DNA from: Pedobacter petrophilus
GTDB lineage: Bacteria; Bacteroidota; Bacteroidia; Sphingobacteriales; Sphingobacteriaceae
DNA length: 33,769 nucleotides
Direction: 5' to 3'
Assembly (NCBI RefSeq): GCF_009674725.1
Contig: NZ_WKKH01000045.1
Span: 1-33,769, forward strand
The notes under the pieces are model-generated. The model was not told where the DNA came from and ran no database searches. It worked only from the letters and a program-made list of their open reading frames with translations. Position numbers and translations under genes: made by a program. The first letter of the stretch is position 1. The number at the start of each line of letters is the position of its first letter. Of this stretch, positions 1-7,333 are shown in pieces.

Positions 1-155
1 GGACTCTGTTTGGGCTCCGACTCACGCTGTCTCCATTTACTCAGAAGGCTATCGTTTATTCCAAGCTCATCTGCAACCTCTTTCACCGATCCTCGGCTAT
101 TAGATAAATCTATAGCCATTTTTTTGAAGGAATCATCAAATACTCGTTTGCTCAT
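1..155 (-). CDS. IS3-family transposase OrfA, N-terminal part (cut by window edge)
   Basis: Reading the minus strand from an ATG at 155-153 gives about 51 residues beginning MSKRVFDDSFKKMAIDL and continuing with a helix-turn-helix in which SVKEVADELGI and LLSKWRQRE are the recognisable parts. This is the standard N-terminus of the OrfA (InsE/IS911 OrfA-like) protein of IS3-family elements, which binds the terminal inverted repeats. In this family OrfA is fused to the OrfB integrase by programmed frameshifting. Only the first third of OrfA is visible, so it cannot be said whether the element is intact. Family assignment is confident; the subgroup is not determined. Confidence 0.85.
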   Translation of the reverse strand, partial: MSKRVFDDSFKKMAIDLSNSRGSVKEVADELGINDSLLSKWRQRESEPKQS

Positions 156-218
156 ATAATCAAATTTAAAAGTTTCTAGTTAAATCTGACAACTAAATTC
201 CTCCAGTCAAATGTAGCA
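1..218 (-). mobile_element. IS3-family insertion sequence, left end (partial)
   Basis: The element transcribes leftwards out of the window. IS3-family ends normally finish in TG...CA. Read from outside in, the minus strand at 218-212 gives TGCTACA, followed by TTTGACTGGAGG, which would make 218 the outer tip with about 60 bp of leader before the orfA ATG at 155. The other end, the second inverted repeat and the target duplication are outside the window, so the boundary is inference. Sequence from 219 on is taken to be host DNA. Confidence 0.45.
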
Positions 219-311
219 ACTCCAAACACCTCAGATTCTAAGATAACAATGCTATCAGTCTACTAAATAAATCAACAAATTATTATTTGCCATTAAATAA
301 ATTATAAAATC

Positions 312-995
312 ATGGAAAATTTTAAAGAAAGAAAATTAATCTCAGTAAAGGAACTACAGAGGATAAAATCAATTACCCTAGAAGTTGATGAAAACAGCCA
401 CATTACAATCGGTCCAAATGAAAAAATGTTTTCAGATGCTTTACATTATGTATCTATTAAATCATTTGAAGACCTACAAGAATTAAGTATAATTCCACAA
501 GGTTTAAGCAAGGAAAATGTTTTAAAAGCTATTTCAGATGATGATGATGAATCTTTAGCAATTGCAAAAAAAGATTATAACTTTTCAAAACAAAGTGATT
601 GTAAATGTCACGATCATGTTGAGACTTCGTTGCAAACCCAGTTCAGGAATATACGAAGGAAAAGCAACTTTCAGTTAGCGAAACTACTTACCCATCATCA
701 TGGCAAACAGATTTTATGGGATGACTTTGAAGCAATACATGCCTATAAAATGACAACGAATTTATTAAAGAATCCGCGTCTTGGATTAAGTGTAGTATAT
801 TTTGCATTAGATGACATAATCATTAATACTAATGCCACGCTAACAGTTAATTCTGGTACAGATCTTATTAAAGGTAGAAACTTAGTCATACATACGAACG
901 GAAAGATGGAAATAAAATCATCCTACCTTTTCTTAAAGTGTCAAACAGCAAGAGCTTATTCGAACAAACTTGAAAGCCTTTCTACCTCAATTTAA
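312..995 (+). CDS. Hypothetical protein upstream of the Gly-Gly-X repeat gene
   Basis: A 227-residue protein I do not recognise. There is no signal peptide or membrane segment. Residues about 1-70 are mixed and charged, followed by an acidic run (DDDDE near 76-80), a small Cys/His cluster (CKCHDH near 97-102) and a helical middle. The last 60 residues look like consecutive short beta strands (LDDIIINTNATLTV, GRNLVIHTNGKMEI, SSYLFLKC), as in the edge of a beta-helix or beta-sandwich. Stop and next ATG are 43 nt apart, and a terminator lies only after the second gene, so the two are probably cotranscribed. The two genes are in different frames with a stop in both, so they are not one frameshifted gene. 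Codon use is AT-rich, and an IS end lies about 90 bp upstream, consistent with an accessory region. Confidence 0.7.
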   Translation: MENFKERKLISVKELQRIKSITLEVDENSHITIGPNEKMFSDALHYVSIKSFEDLQELSIIPQGLSKENVLKAISDDDDESLAIAKKDYNFSKQSDCKCHDHVETSLQTQFRNIRRKSNFQLAKLLTHHHGKQILWDDFEAIHAYKMTTNLLKNPRLGLSVVYFALDDIIINTNATLTVNSGTDLIKGRNLVIHTNGKMEIKSSYLFLKCQTARAYSNKLESLSTSI

Positions 996-1038
996 TAAAT
1001 AAATAGATAAAAAATTAGCTTAATAAAATCATATTAAA

Positions 1039-1770
1039 ATGCATAATATTATTTTAAACGGTACAGATGGAGCTGTAGGTTTCAATGGACCAGAAGGATT
1101 AAATGGTGGTTTAGGTATTAATGGAAACAAAGCAAATTGCCCATGGTGTTGCGATGATGATTGTGCCGAATTAGGTGGGCCTGGTGGGCCTGGCGGACCT
1201 GGCGGTAATGGTGGAACAGGCGGACCTGGTGGAGCCGCTGGAAACTTTAGATTAGAAGTAGAAATATACTATGGAGGTTTCAATATTTCTAGTATTGGGG
1301 GTAAGGGTGGCGATGGAGGCACTGGCGGCAAAGGGGGGACTGGTGGTAAAGGTGGTAGAGGTGGCGATGGAGATGACTGTGAATTAGGGAGACACGGCGG
1401 AAATGGAGGACATGGAGGGAGAGGCGGAGATGGCGGTTTTGGTGGCCCAGGTGGCAGAGGCGGGGATGTCTCGATAGTGATGAAACATAATCAATCTGGA
1501 AGTACTCAAGTTCCTATGCAAACTAATGGTGGTGCAGGTGGTCGGCCCGGAGTAGGGGGCTCACAAGGCTTAGCTGGACAACCCGGAGATGATGGTAAAA
1601 CAACAGGGACTTTTTCTAAAAGCAGCGATTGCAAAACTATGGGGCCGGTTCCAAGCTGGGGTTCTGAAGGAGGCGTTGGAGTTTCTCCAATCAATGGGGT
1701 TGGTTCAACTGGTACTGAAGGAATTGTAAGTATTATTACAACAGGTACCAATACTCCTCCTACTCCATAA
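1039..1770 (+). CDS. Gly-Gly-X repeat (collagen-like / polyglycine-II-like) protein
   Basis: A 243-residue protein. Most of residues 45-190 is built of Gly-Gly-X triplets (GGPGGPGGPGGNGGTGG, GGKGGDGGTGGKGG and similar) in three blocks, interrupted by a beta-like segment near 69-85 (RLEVEIYYGGFNISSIG) and another near 147-160. Cysteines are few and clustered: CPWCCDDDC near 34-42, one in DDCELG near 114 and one in SSDCKTMG near 198. No signal peptide is visible. Triplets with glycine in two of three places and charged X residues are unlike animal collagen and recall proteins that pack as polyglycine-II helix bundles, such as snow-flea antifreeze protein or the receptor-binding tip adhesins of some T-even-like phages. 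That analogy is inference from composition. Function unknown; probably works with the preceding gene product. Confidence 0.75.
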   Translation: MHNIILNGTDGAVGFNGPEGLNGGLGINGNKANCPWCCDDDCAELGGPGGPGGPGGNGGTGGPGGAAGNFRLEVEIYYGGFNISSIGGKGGDGGTGGKGGTGGKGGRGGDGDDCELGRHGGNGGHGGRGGDGGFGGPGGRGGDVSIVMKHNQSGSTQVPMQTNGGAGGRPGVGGSQGLAGQPGDDGKTTGTFSKSSDCKTMGPVPSWGSEGGVGVSPINGVGSTGTEGIVSIITTGTNTPPTP

Positions 1771-1873
1771 ATTATATTACATTTTATAATAAAAGTTTGT
1801 GTCAGCTTAAAACAGTTCTAATTTAAGTAAACAACAAAACAACTGTTAATTAGATTAGTTGTTTCTCGTCAAG

Positions 1874-1909
1874 ATCGGTGTTACTGAATAATCAGTAGCA
1901 TCGATTTTT
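1874..1909 (+). terminator. Rho-independent terminator after the Gly-Gly-X gene
   Basis: The arms ATCGGTGTTACTG (1874-1886) and CAGTAGCATCGAT (1893-1905) pair over 13 bp with two G-U wobbles around the loop AATAAT. They are followed by a run of T to 1909. It lies about 100 nt after the stop at 1770 and would close the 312-1770 transcript. Confidence 0.75.
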
Positions 1910-2023
1910 GTATTTTGCACAAAAAAATCTTCAACCATTTAACTCAAATACTAAAATCTTACAACCCATAAATACTAATTAAAAACCTTCCACCTTATGC
2001 CTTTAAACCCTCCACCTTTTTAT

Positions 2024-2031
2024 TATCTTTG
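2024..2031 (+). promoter_or_regulatory. Candidate glyS promoter -7 box, implying a very short leader
   Basis: TATCTTTG matches the Bacteroidota consensus TAnnTTTG exactly. Its end is only 8 nt before the glyS ATG at 2040, so the transcript would begin within a few bases of the start codon. No convincing TTTG -33 box is seen; the expected place is occupied by pyrimidine-rich heptads (ACCTTCC ACCTTAT GCCTTTA, 1985-2005). Confidence 0.45.
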
Positions 2032-2039
2032 CCTCCATT

Positions 2040-3683
2040 ATGGCTCAAAAGAATAACGACGAACAATTTAAAAATGTAATCTCACACGCTAAGGAATACG
2101 GTTTTGTGTTTCAAAGCAGCGAAATATATGATGGCTTAAGTGCTGTTTACGACTATGGGCAACTGGGTGCCGAGTTGAAAAACAATATTAAATCGTACTG
2201 GTGGAAAGCCATGGTGCAAATGCACGAAAACATAGTAGGGATTGATTCTGCTATCTTTATGCACCCGAAAGTTTGGAAAGCAAGCGGACACGTGGATGGG
2301 TTTAACGACCCGATGATCGATAATAAAGATTCGAACAAACGTTACCGTGCCGACCAGTTACTGGAAAATAAAATTGATGAATTATACTCAGAATTAGCTA
2401 GTTTCAGCACAGAAAACAAAGCTAAATTCCAGGAATTTCAAGAAGAGATTCTGGGACTAAGCGATGAAGGTCAGGCAGCGTGGATTCCAGGTTTTAAAGA
2501 TGAAAACGACATCTTAGCGAGCGAAAAATATCCTTTTATTGATGAAGCCAGCTGGAGATTTGTAAAGAAAGGCTTAGCGCTTGAGGTTGAAATGAATCTG
2601 GCGCTTAAATCTGAAAACTTAGCACAGCTGAAAGATTTAATTATAGATTATAAAGTAATTTGCCCCATCTCTAAAACGGCTAACTGGACTGATGTTCGCC
2701 AGTTTAACCTGATGTTTAGCACTCAGTTTGGTGCCATGGCAGAAGGTAGTGATGAGGTTTATCTTCGTCCGGAGACGGCACAAGGTATTTTCGTGAACTT
2801 TTTAAATGTTCAAAAATCGGGAAGAATGAAAATTCCTTTTGGTATTGCCCAGATTGGCAAAGCCTTTAGAAATGAGGTAATTGCCCGTCAGTTTATCATG
2901 CGGATGCGTGAATTTGAACAAATGGAAATGCAATTTTTTGTTCGCCCGGGTGATGACAAAAAATGGTTCGAATACTGGAAAGAAGCACGTTTAAAATGGC
3001 ACAAAGCCTTAGGAACACCTGCTGAAAAATATCGTTACCATGACCATGTTAAACTAGCGCACTATGCAAATGCGGCTACCGATATTGAATTTGAATTCCC
3101 ATTCGGATTTAAAGAAGTAGAAGGTATTCACAGCCGTACTGATTTCGATTTAACGCAACACCAGGAGTTTTCCGGCAAGAAAATGCAGTATTTCGATAAC
3201 GATCTGAATGAAGAAGGCAAACCTTACGGGAATTATGTTCCATACGTAATCGAAACTTCAATCGGTTTAGACCGCATGTTCCTGTTAACCATGATCAATG
3301 CATTTGAAGAACAGGACCTAAGCACAGCAGATAAACAGGATAGCCGTACTTTACTGCGTTTACACCCTGCTTTAGCGCCATATAAGGTAGCTGTGTTTCC
3401 ACTTACCAAAAAGGATGGTTTACCAGAAAAAGCACGAGAAATTATGGATACGCTGAAATTTGATTTCAACTGTATTTATGAAGAGAAGGATGCCATTGGT
3501 AAACGTTATCGCCGTCAGGATGCTGTTGGTACGCCATTCTGTATTACTGTAGATCACCAAAGTTTAGAAGACAATACGGTTACCATCCGTCATCGCGATA
3601 GTATGGAGCAAGAACGCGTTGCCATTGCAGACCTGGCCAATATCATCGGTAAAGCCGTAAGCTGGAAGAATTTATTGGCTTAA
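2040..3683 (+). CDS. glyS: Glycyl-tRNA synthetase (dimeric, eukaryote/archaeal-like class II type)
   Basis: A 547-residue cytoplasmic enzyme that charges tRNA-Gly with glycine using ATP. Class II hallmarks are present: YLRPETAQGIFVNF at about 241-254, motif 2 FRNEVIARQFIMRMREFE at about 276-293 and motif 3 ETSIGLDR at about 405-412. An HGTP anticodon-binding domain runs from about 448 (APYKVAVFPLTKK ... GTPFCITVD). This is the single-chain alpha2 type, not the alpha/beta type of E. coli. It is somewhat longer than the roughly 500 residues I expect for the group; the helical insertion at about 110-200 accounts for this and contains no CxxC zinc pair. Start chosen at the first ATG, immediately downstream of the -7 box. 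A strong terminator follows the stop by 25 nt. Confidence 0.96.
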   Translation: MAQKNNDEQFKNVISHAKEYGFVFQSSEIYDGLSAVYDYGQLGAELKNNIKSYWWKAMVQMHENIVGIDSAIFMHPKVWKASGHVDGFNDPMIDNKDSNKRYRADQLLENKIDELYSELASFSTENKAKFQEFQEEILGLSDEGQAAWIPGFKDENDILASEKYPFIDEASWRFVKKGLALEVEMNLALKSENLAQLKDLIIDYKVICPISKTANWTDVRQFNLMFSTQFGAMAEGSDEVYLRPETAQGIFVNFLNVQKSGRMKIPFGIAQIGKAFRNEVIARQFIMRMREFEQMEMQFFVRPGDDKKWFEYWKEARLKWHKALGTPAEKYRYHDHVKLAHYANAATDIEFEFPFGFKEVEGIHSRTDFDLTQHQEFSGKKMQYFDNDLNEEGKPYGNYVPYVIETSIGLDRMFLLTMINAFEEQDLSTADKQDSRTLLRLHPALAPYKVAVFPLTKKDGLPEKAREIMDTLKFDFNCIYEEKDAIGKRYRRQDAVGTPFCITVDHQSLEDNTVTIRHRDSMEQERVAIADLANIIGKAVSWKNLLA

Positions 3684-3708
3684 ACAATATCGTAATAAAC
3701 AATATTTA

Positions 3709-3737
3709 GTCGCAGGTTCAAAGCCTGCGACTTTTTT
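3709..3737 (+). terminator. Rho-independent terminator of glyS
   Basis: Perfect 8-bp arms GTCGCAGG (3709-3716) and CCTGCGAC (3724-3731) enclose a 7-nt loop and are followed by six T. The next gene starts only 9 nt later, so it presumably depends on read-through or on a promoter not recognised here. Confidence 0.85.
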
Positions 3738-3745
3738 CTGGATTA

Positions 3746-4423
3746 ATGAATCTCTCAGCACACTACAACAAGTTATATTACGAATCTGCAGCGAAAATAG
3801 CCAATGGCGATTATGAAATCGATGAATTAATTGATGCACAAGATGATTATCGTTTCGGAATTACCTTAGTAATCAGGCCCGATGAAAGCACTAAGGCTAA
3901 CATTCAGCGTTTTTTAACTGAGGTTAAAGCCATTGATCCACATCAGTACTATTACCAAGATGCAGACCTCCACATCACGGTGATGTCGATTATATCATGC
4001 TATACTGGTTTCAACCTGAGGCAAATTAACGTACCGGATTATGTAAAACTGATTGAGCAAATTTTAATTAAACATCGAAATTTCAAGATTCAGTTTAAAG
4101 GGCTTACAGCCTCCCCTTCCTGCATTTTGCTTCAAGGATTTTTAACTGATACATTAAATGAAATCAGAGATGATTTACGTATTGGCTTTAAAGGTACCAA
4201 CCTCCAGCAGAGTATAGACAAACGTTATACCATTCAAACAGCACATTCAACCATCATCAGATTCAGGCGAGCACTACAAAATAAAAACGGCCTGCTCAAA
4301 TTGGTAGAGAAATACAGGAACTTTGATTTTGGCACATTTGAAGTACAGCAACTCGAACTGGTTTATAATGATTGGTATCAGCGTGAAAAATTTGTAAACA
4401 AACTACACGAATTTCATTTATAA
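3746..4423 (+). CDS. 2H phosphoesterase superfamily protein (2'-5' RNA ligase-like)
   Basis: A 225-residue soluble protein with the two HxT/S-type catalytic motifs of the 2H phosphoesterase fold, HITV at 76-79 and HSTI at 167-170. They are spaced as usual, each in a predicted strand (DLHITVMSI, QTAHSTIIRF). Members cleave or form 2',5' or cyclic phosphodiester bonds in RNA or nucleotides; the substrate here cannot be read from sequence. There is no signal peptide. The ATG lies directly behind the glyS terminator, so expression may be by read-through of glyS. No partner gene suggests a pathway. Confidence 0.8.
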   Translation: MNLSAHYNKLYYESAAKIANGDYEIDELIDAQDDYRFGITLVIRPDESTKANIQRFLTEVKAIDPHQYYYQDADLHITVMSIISCYTGFNLRQINVPDYVKLIEQILIKHRNFKIQFKGLTASPSCILLQGFLTDTLNEIRDDLRIGFKGTNLQQSIDKRYTIQTAHSTIIRFRRALQNKNGLLKLVEKYRNFDFGTFEVQQLELVYNDWYQREKFVNKLHEFHL

Positions 4424-4503
4424 CCGGAGTTAGCTTTAAGGTAATTCAAAAGTAAAGAAAGGCATAGTTGGAATTGCAACATTTCGATTTGATCAATTGT
4501 AAT

Positions 4504-4511
4504 TATATTTG
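4504..4511 (+). promoter_or_regulatory. Candidate -7 box for the AraC-type regulator
   Basis: TATATTTG is an exact TAnnTTTG match, 24 nt before the ATG at 4536. No TTTG is found at the standard distance upstream. Confidence 0.4.
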
Positions 4512-4535
4512 TTTCTCCTTTAATGATATAATCAG

Positions 4536-4940
4536 ATGAAACTTCCTGAAAAAATCTTTGCACGTCGCCACGAAATTGCGGCTGATTATTTGAAAGAGTT
4601 AGATAAACATCTTGATGATATTGTGTCTGGCCGAACGACAGAAATGTTGGAGGTAAGAGATTTAGCTGATCTGATTCATGTTCATCCCGTCCACTTGAGC
4701 AATACCGTAAAAGCCGCCACTGGCTATTCTCCATGTTATTTTTTTGAGAAACGTTTAATGGAAATTTCGAAATCGATGTTAGTAAGCACCAACACGCCCA
4801 TTTCGGAAATTGCCAGAATCTTAACTTACGATCCCTCAAATTTCACCAAGTTTTTTAAGCATTTTGCCGGCCAAACGCCCAAGCAATATCGCGAAGCGTA
4901 TTATATTTCCATAGCAAATAAAGACTTGATCACCGCATAA
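4536..4940 (+). CDS. AraC-family transcriptional regulator, DNA-binding domain only
   Basis: A 134-residue protein comprising essentially one AraC/XylS double helix-turn-helix. The first HTH is around residues 38-60 (LEVRDLADLIHVHPVHLSNTVKAATG). The second is near 88-115 (TPISEIARILTYDPSNFTKFFKHFAGQTPKQYRE), with the family signature at its end. The usual N-terminal ligand-binding cupin is absent; only about 35 helical residues precede the HTH, so the regulator may respond through its amount or through protein contacts. It is followed after 86 nt by an SDR gene on the same strand, and two 19-bp direct repeats with 21-bp period lie in between. This suggests it controls that gene. Confidence 0.88.
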   Translation: MKLPEKIFARRHEIAADYLKELDKHLDDIVSGRTTEMLEVRDLADLIHVHPVHLSNTVKAATGYSPCYFFEKRLMEISKSMLVSTNTPISEIARILTYDPSNFTKFFKHFAGQTPKQYREAYYISIANKDLITA

Positions 4941-4941
4941 T

Positions 4942-4981
4942 ACTTAAGCTCTCACCATTTTAACTTAAGCTGTCACCATTT
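4942..4981 (+). promoter_or_regulatory. Two direct repeats with 21-bp period: probable AraC operator
   Basis: ACTTAAGCTCTCACCATTT (4942-4960) and ACTTAAGCTGTCACCATTT (4963-4981) differ at one position. The 21-bp period equals two helical turns, the arrangement AraC-family proteins use for adjacent half-sites. The downstream copy ends about 19 nt before a TAATTTTG -7 box that lacks a TTTG -33 element, as expected of an activator-dependent promoter. Confidence 0.6.
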
Positions 4982-4999
4982 ATTTCATCACTTTCCATT

Positions 5000-5007
5000 T
5001 AATTTTG
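5000..5007 (+). promoter_or_regulatory. Candidate SDR promoter -7 box
   Basis: TAATTTTG matches TAnnTTTG, 20 nt before the ATG at 5027. The operator repeat at 4963-4981 covers the -33 position, where no TTTG is seen. Confidence 0.5.
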
Positions 5008-5026
5008 TTTAATAAATTAAAGAATA

Positions 5027-5791
5027 ATGGAAAAACAAAATAAAATTGCCTTAGTTACCGGCGGCAGCCGCGGCTTAGGAAAAAATGCAGCGCTTAAAAT
5101 TGCTGAAAAGGGTATAGATGTAATCGTTACTTATCAATCTAAAAAAGAAGAAGCCGAAAACACCGTTAATGAGATTAAAAAACTCGGTGTAAATGCTGCA
5201 GCGCTTCAGCTTGATGTTGCAGACAGTGGTAGTTTTGATGCATTCATTGCAGAAGTAAAAGCCACATTGCAACATACATTCAATACCAGTCAATTTGATT
5301 TCCTGGTGAATAACGCCGGAATCGGAATTAATGCACCTTTCGCAGAAACAACTGAAGATCAATTTGATCAGTTAGTAAATATCCATTTAAAAGGGCCATT
5401 TTTCCTGACACAAAAGGCATTGGCAATCATTAACAATGGAGGATCGATTATTAACATTTCTTCCGGTTTGGCTCGCTTCTCTCTGCCGGGTTATTCTGCA
5501 TATGGCGCAATGAAAGGTGCGATGGAAACACTTACCCGATATCAGGCAAAGGAATTGGGCGCTAAAGGAATCCGCTCCAACATCATTGCTCCAGGCGCAA
5601 TCGAAACTGATTTTGGCGGTGGCGTGGTACGCGATAATGAACAAATGAATGCCGGAATTGCCTCGCAAACTGCGCTGGGCCGTGTTGGTTTACCTGATGA
5701 TATTGGCGGTGTCGTTGCCTTTTTATGTACGGAAGAAGCCAGATGGATTAATGCGCAACGCATCGAAATTTCCGGCGGAATGTTTTTATAA
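5027..5791 (+). CDS. Short-chain dehydrogenase/reductase (SDR)
   Basis: A 254-residue classical SDR. The Rossmann nucleotide site TGGSRGLG is at about 11-18, NNAG at about 93-96, the catalytic Ser in NISSG near 145, and the YxxxK pair in YGAMK at about 158-162. The C-terminal GRVGLPDDIGGVVAFL segment is typical of the FabG-like group. It should oxidise or reduce an alcohol/carbonyl with NAD(P); the sequence after strand 2 (TYQSKKEE) gives no firm cofactor call, and the substrate is unknown. It probably forms a regulated unit with the AraC-type gene upstream. A terminator follows the stop by about 19 nt. Confidence 0.9.
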   Translation: MEKQNKIALVTGGSRGLGKNAALKIAEKGIDVIVTYQSKKEEAENTVNEIKKLGVNAAALQLDVADSGSFDAFIAEVKATLQHTFNTSQFDFLVNNAGIGINAPFAETTEDQFDQLVNIHLKGPFFLTQKALAIINNGGSIINISSGLARFSLPGYSAYGAMKGAMETLTRYQAKELGAKGIRSNIIAPGAIETDFGGGVVRDNEQMNAGIASQTALGRVGLPDDIGGVVAFLCTEEARWINAQRIEISGGMFL

Positions 5792-5809
5792 ATCAGCATT
5801 TTCAAATTG

Positions 5810-5850
5810 AGCTTTTCGGCGTAATATAGCTTGCGCCGAAGAGCTTTATT
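5810..5850 (+). terminator. Terminator of the SDR gene
   Basis: AGCTTTTCGGCG (5810-5821) and CGCCGAAGAGCT (5834-5845) pair along 12 bp with one G-U wobble, followed by TTATT. The T run is weaker than at glyS. Confidence 0.6.
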
Positions 5851-5858
5851 TAACGCCA

Positions 5859-5866
5859 TATCTTTG
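5859..5866 (+). promoter_or_regulatory. Candidate -7 box for the CAP-domain gene
   Basis: TATCTTTG matches TAnnTTTG. It lies 112 nt before the ATG at 5979, just behind the SDR terminator, giving a leader of about 105 nt. No TTTG -33 box is evident. Confidence 0.35.
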
Positions 5867-5978
5867 TAGCAGAATTAATTCCTTTTTCAATATTTACTTT
5901 CGTACATTAATTATCGCAAAAACACATCATTCAAAAATAAACGATTTTTCTGCGCGTTATCATTGTAAATCCCCCTGA

Positions 5979-6650
5979 ATGATCAAACACATTTTAATCG
6001 CAATTATAATCTTCTCAACGGCATTAAACACTTTTGCACAAAAATGGACTGACGCAGAATACCAGCGGGCAAACACGGCTGCCAATGTATCGTATTTGAG
6101 TAATGAAGAGAAAAACATTGTGATGTACATGAACCTGGCCCGGATAGATGGCGAGAAGTTTTACTACACCTTACTGGCAGACTACATCAGCGATTACAAT
6201 GCAAAAGTTCGCAAATACCGCAACTATAATGATCTTAAAATCGCGAAAAACAACCCTTATTACCTATCGTTACTGTCGCATCTGAGTGGCATCAAAAACC
6301 TGCCGATGTTTTACCCTGAAGATAAATTATCGATTGTAAGTCGCAACCATGCGATTGATCTGAACAGAAATAACCTAGATACACACGAAAGCAGTAACGG
6401 CGATAAGTTTTCGAAAAGAATTTCTAAATACTATCCCAACAGGACCATGAGCGAAAATATCGATTTTGGAAATGCCAATGGTTTAGATATTGTATGCCAT
6501 TTACTGTTAGATTGTGGTGTGCCTTCACTAGGTCACCGGTTTACTATTCTGGATCAAAAAAACAAATTGAATATTGTTGGCATCAGCATCCAGCGTCATC
6601 CTTCATACAGTTGGTGCGCAGTGATTGATTACGTTGCAAAGCCAAAGTAG
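5979..6650 (+). CDS. Secreted CAP/SCP-domain protein
   Basis: A 223-residue protein with a signal peptide (MIKHILIAIIIFSTALNTFA, cleavage likely after residue 20). A CAP (SCP/PR1-like) domain covers about 110-220. The domain is shown by HAIDLNRNN near 123, the Glu in MSENIDFGN near 160, and GHRFTILDQ near 188 with hydrophobic core strands after it. In this superfamily the His and Glu residues line a cleft that sometimes binds zinc. Bacterial members are secreted or periplasmic, and most have no known function. No operon partner is evident. Confidence 0.8.
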   Translation: MIKHILIAIIIFSTALNTFAQKWTDAEYQRANTAANVSYLSNEEKNIVMYMNLARIDGEKFYYTLLADYISDYNAKVRKYRNYNDLKIAKNNPYYLSLLSHLSGIKNLPMFYPEDKLSIVSRNHAIDLNRNNLDTHESSNGDKFSKRISKYYPNRTMSENIDFGNANGLDIVCHLLLDCGVPSLGHRFTILDQKNKLNIVGISIQRHPSYSWCAVIDYVAKPK

Positions 6651-6758
6651 GTCGGGGCATCGAATCAAAATGCTAATTAGCAATAACGATATTCTACACA
6701 AATAGTAAAGGCAATCCGCTACTTTCATGTTGAAAAAGCAACAGTTTAAAAAATAATT

Positions 6759-6766
6759 TACCTTTG
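6759..6766 (+). promoter_or_regulatory. Candidate -7 box for the GtrA-like gene
   Basis: TACCTTTG is an exact TAnnTTTG match, 23 nt before the ATG at 6790. A TTTG -33 box at standard spacing is not seen. Confidence 0.45.
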
Positions 6767-6789
6767 CAGCCAAAACTACTGAAACAACA

Positions 6790-7293
6790 ATGCGCAAAAT
6801 TATTCTCGCCTTTATAGATTTTTTTTATCCACCATTTAAAAATTTTATCTCTGCACATAATTTCAGGTATCTGGCAACCGGCGGAGGCACTTTGCTTCTA
6901 GGCATTTTAAGTTATTATTTTGCGTACTTTTTTATCTTTAAAACAACAGAAGTAAATTTTGGAATAATTGTATTGCAAAGAGAAACAGCCTCTTTATTAG
7001 TGGATTATGCCGTAGCAATACCTACCAGTTTTTTGCTAAATAAATATGTAATCTTTACGCACAGCGAATTAACGGGACGTGTTCAGTTGTTTCGATTTTT
7101 AAACCTTCAACTGATCAATATTCTCGCTAACTATGTTTTGTTGAAGTTTTTGCTGGAATTGCTAAGAGATTATCCAACTTTAGCCATGTTATCGAGAATT
7201 GCTGTTTCCGTGTTAATGGCCCTTTTCAGTTATCTGTACCAACACTATTTTACGTTTAGCGTGAAGAAACTTGGCCGCAGCGATAAAAGCTAA
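6790..7293 (+). CDS. GtrA-like family membrane protein
   Basis: A 167-residue protein with four hydrophobic segments at about 26-50, 66-84, 107-123 and 133-152. GtrA family landmarks are present: FRYLATGGG before the first helix, FLLNKYVIFT after the second, and YLYQHYFTF at the end. Characterised relatives help move lipid-linked sugars across the inner membrane in O-antigen glucosylation or cell-wall glycan decoration. No glycosyltransferase gene is adjacent, so the substrate is unknown. It starts about 140 nt after the CAP gene and has its own -7 box. Confidence 0.85.
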   Translation: MRKIILAFIDFFYPPFKNFISAHNFRYLATGGGTLLLGILSYYFAYFFIFKTTEVNFGIIVLQRETASLLVDYAVAIPTSFLLNKYVIFTHSELTGRVQLFRFLNLQLINILANYVLLKFLLELLRDYPTLAMLSRIAVSVLMALFSYLYQHYFTFSVKKLGRSDKS

Positions 7294-7333
7294 AATCATA
7301 TTTATTATAAAGTGGTAGACAATCATTTTAAGT

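Noticed and set aside
1506..1751. Proline-rich 81-codon frame on the minus strand
   Set aside because: It is the antisense of the Gly-Gly-X repeats (GGN codons read as CCN); no start context and no family.
312..1770. One ancestral gene split by a frameshift
   Set aside because: The two genes are in different frames, but stops occur in both frames between 993 and 1030 and the second has its own ATG. A simple single-base frameshift does not join them.
4414..4839. 141-codon minus-strand frame opposite the AraC-type gene
   Set aside because: The AraC-family helix-turn-helix on the plus strand is unmistakable; the opposite frame has no recognisable domain.
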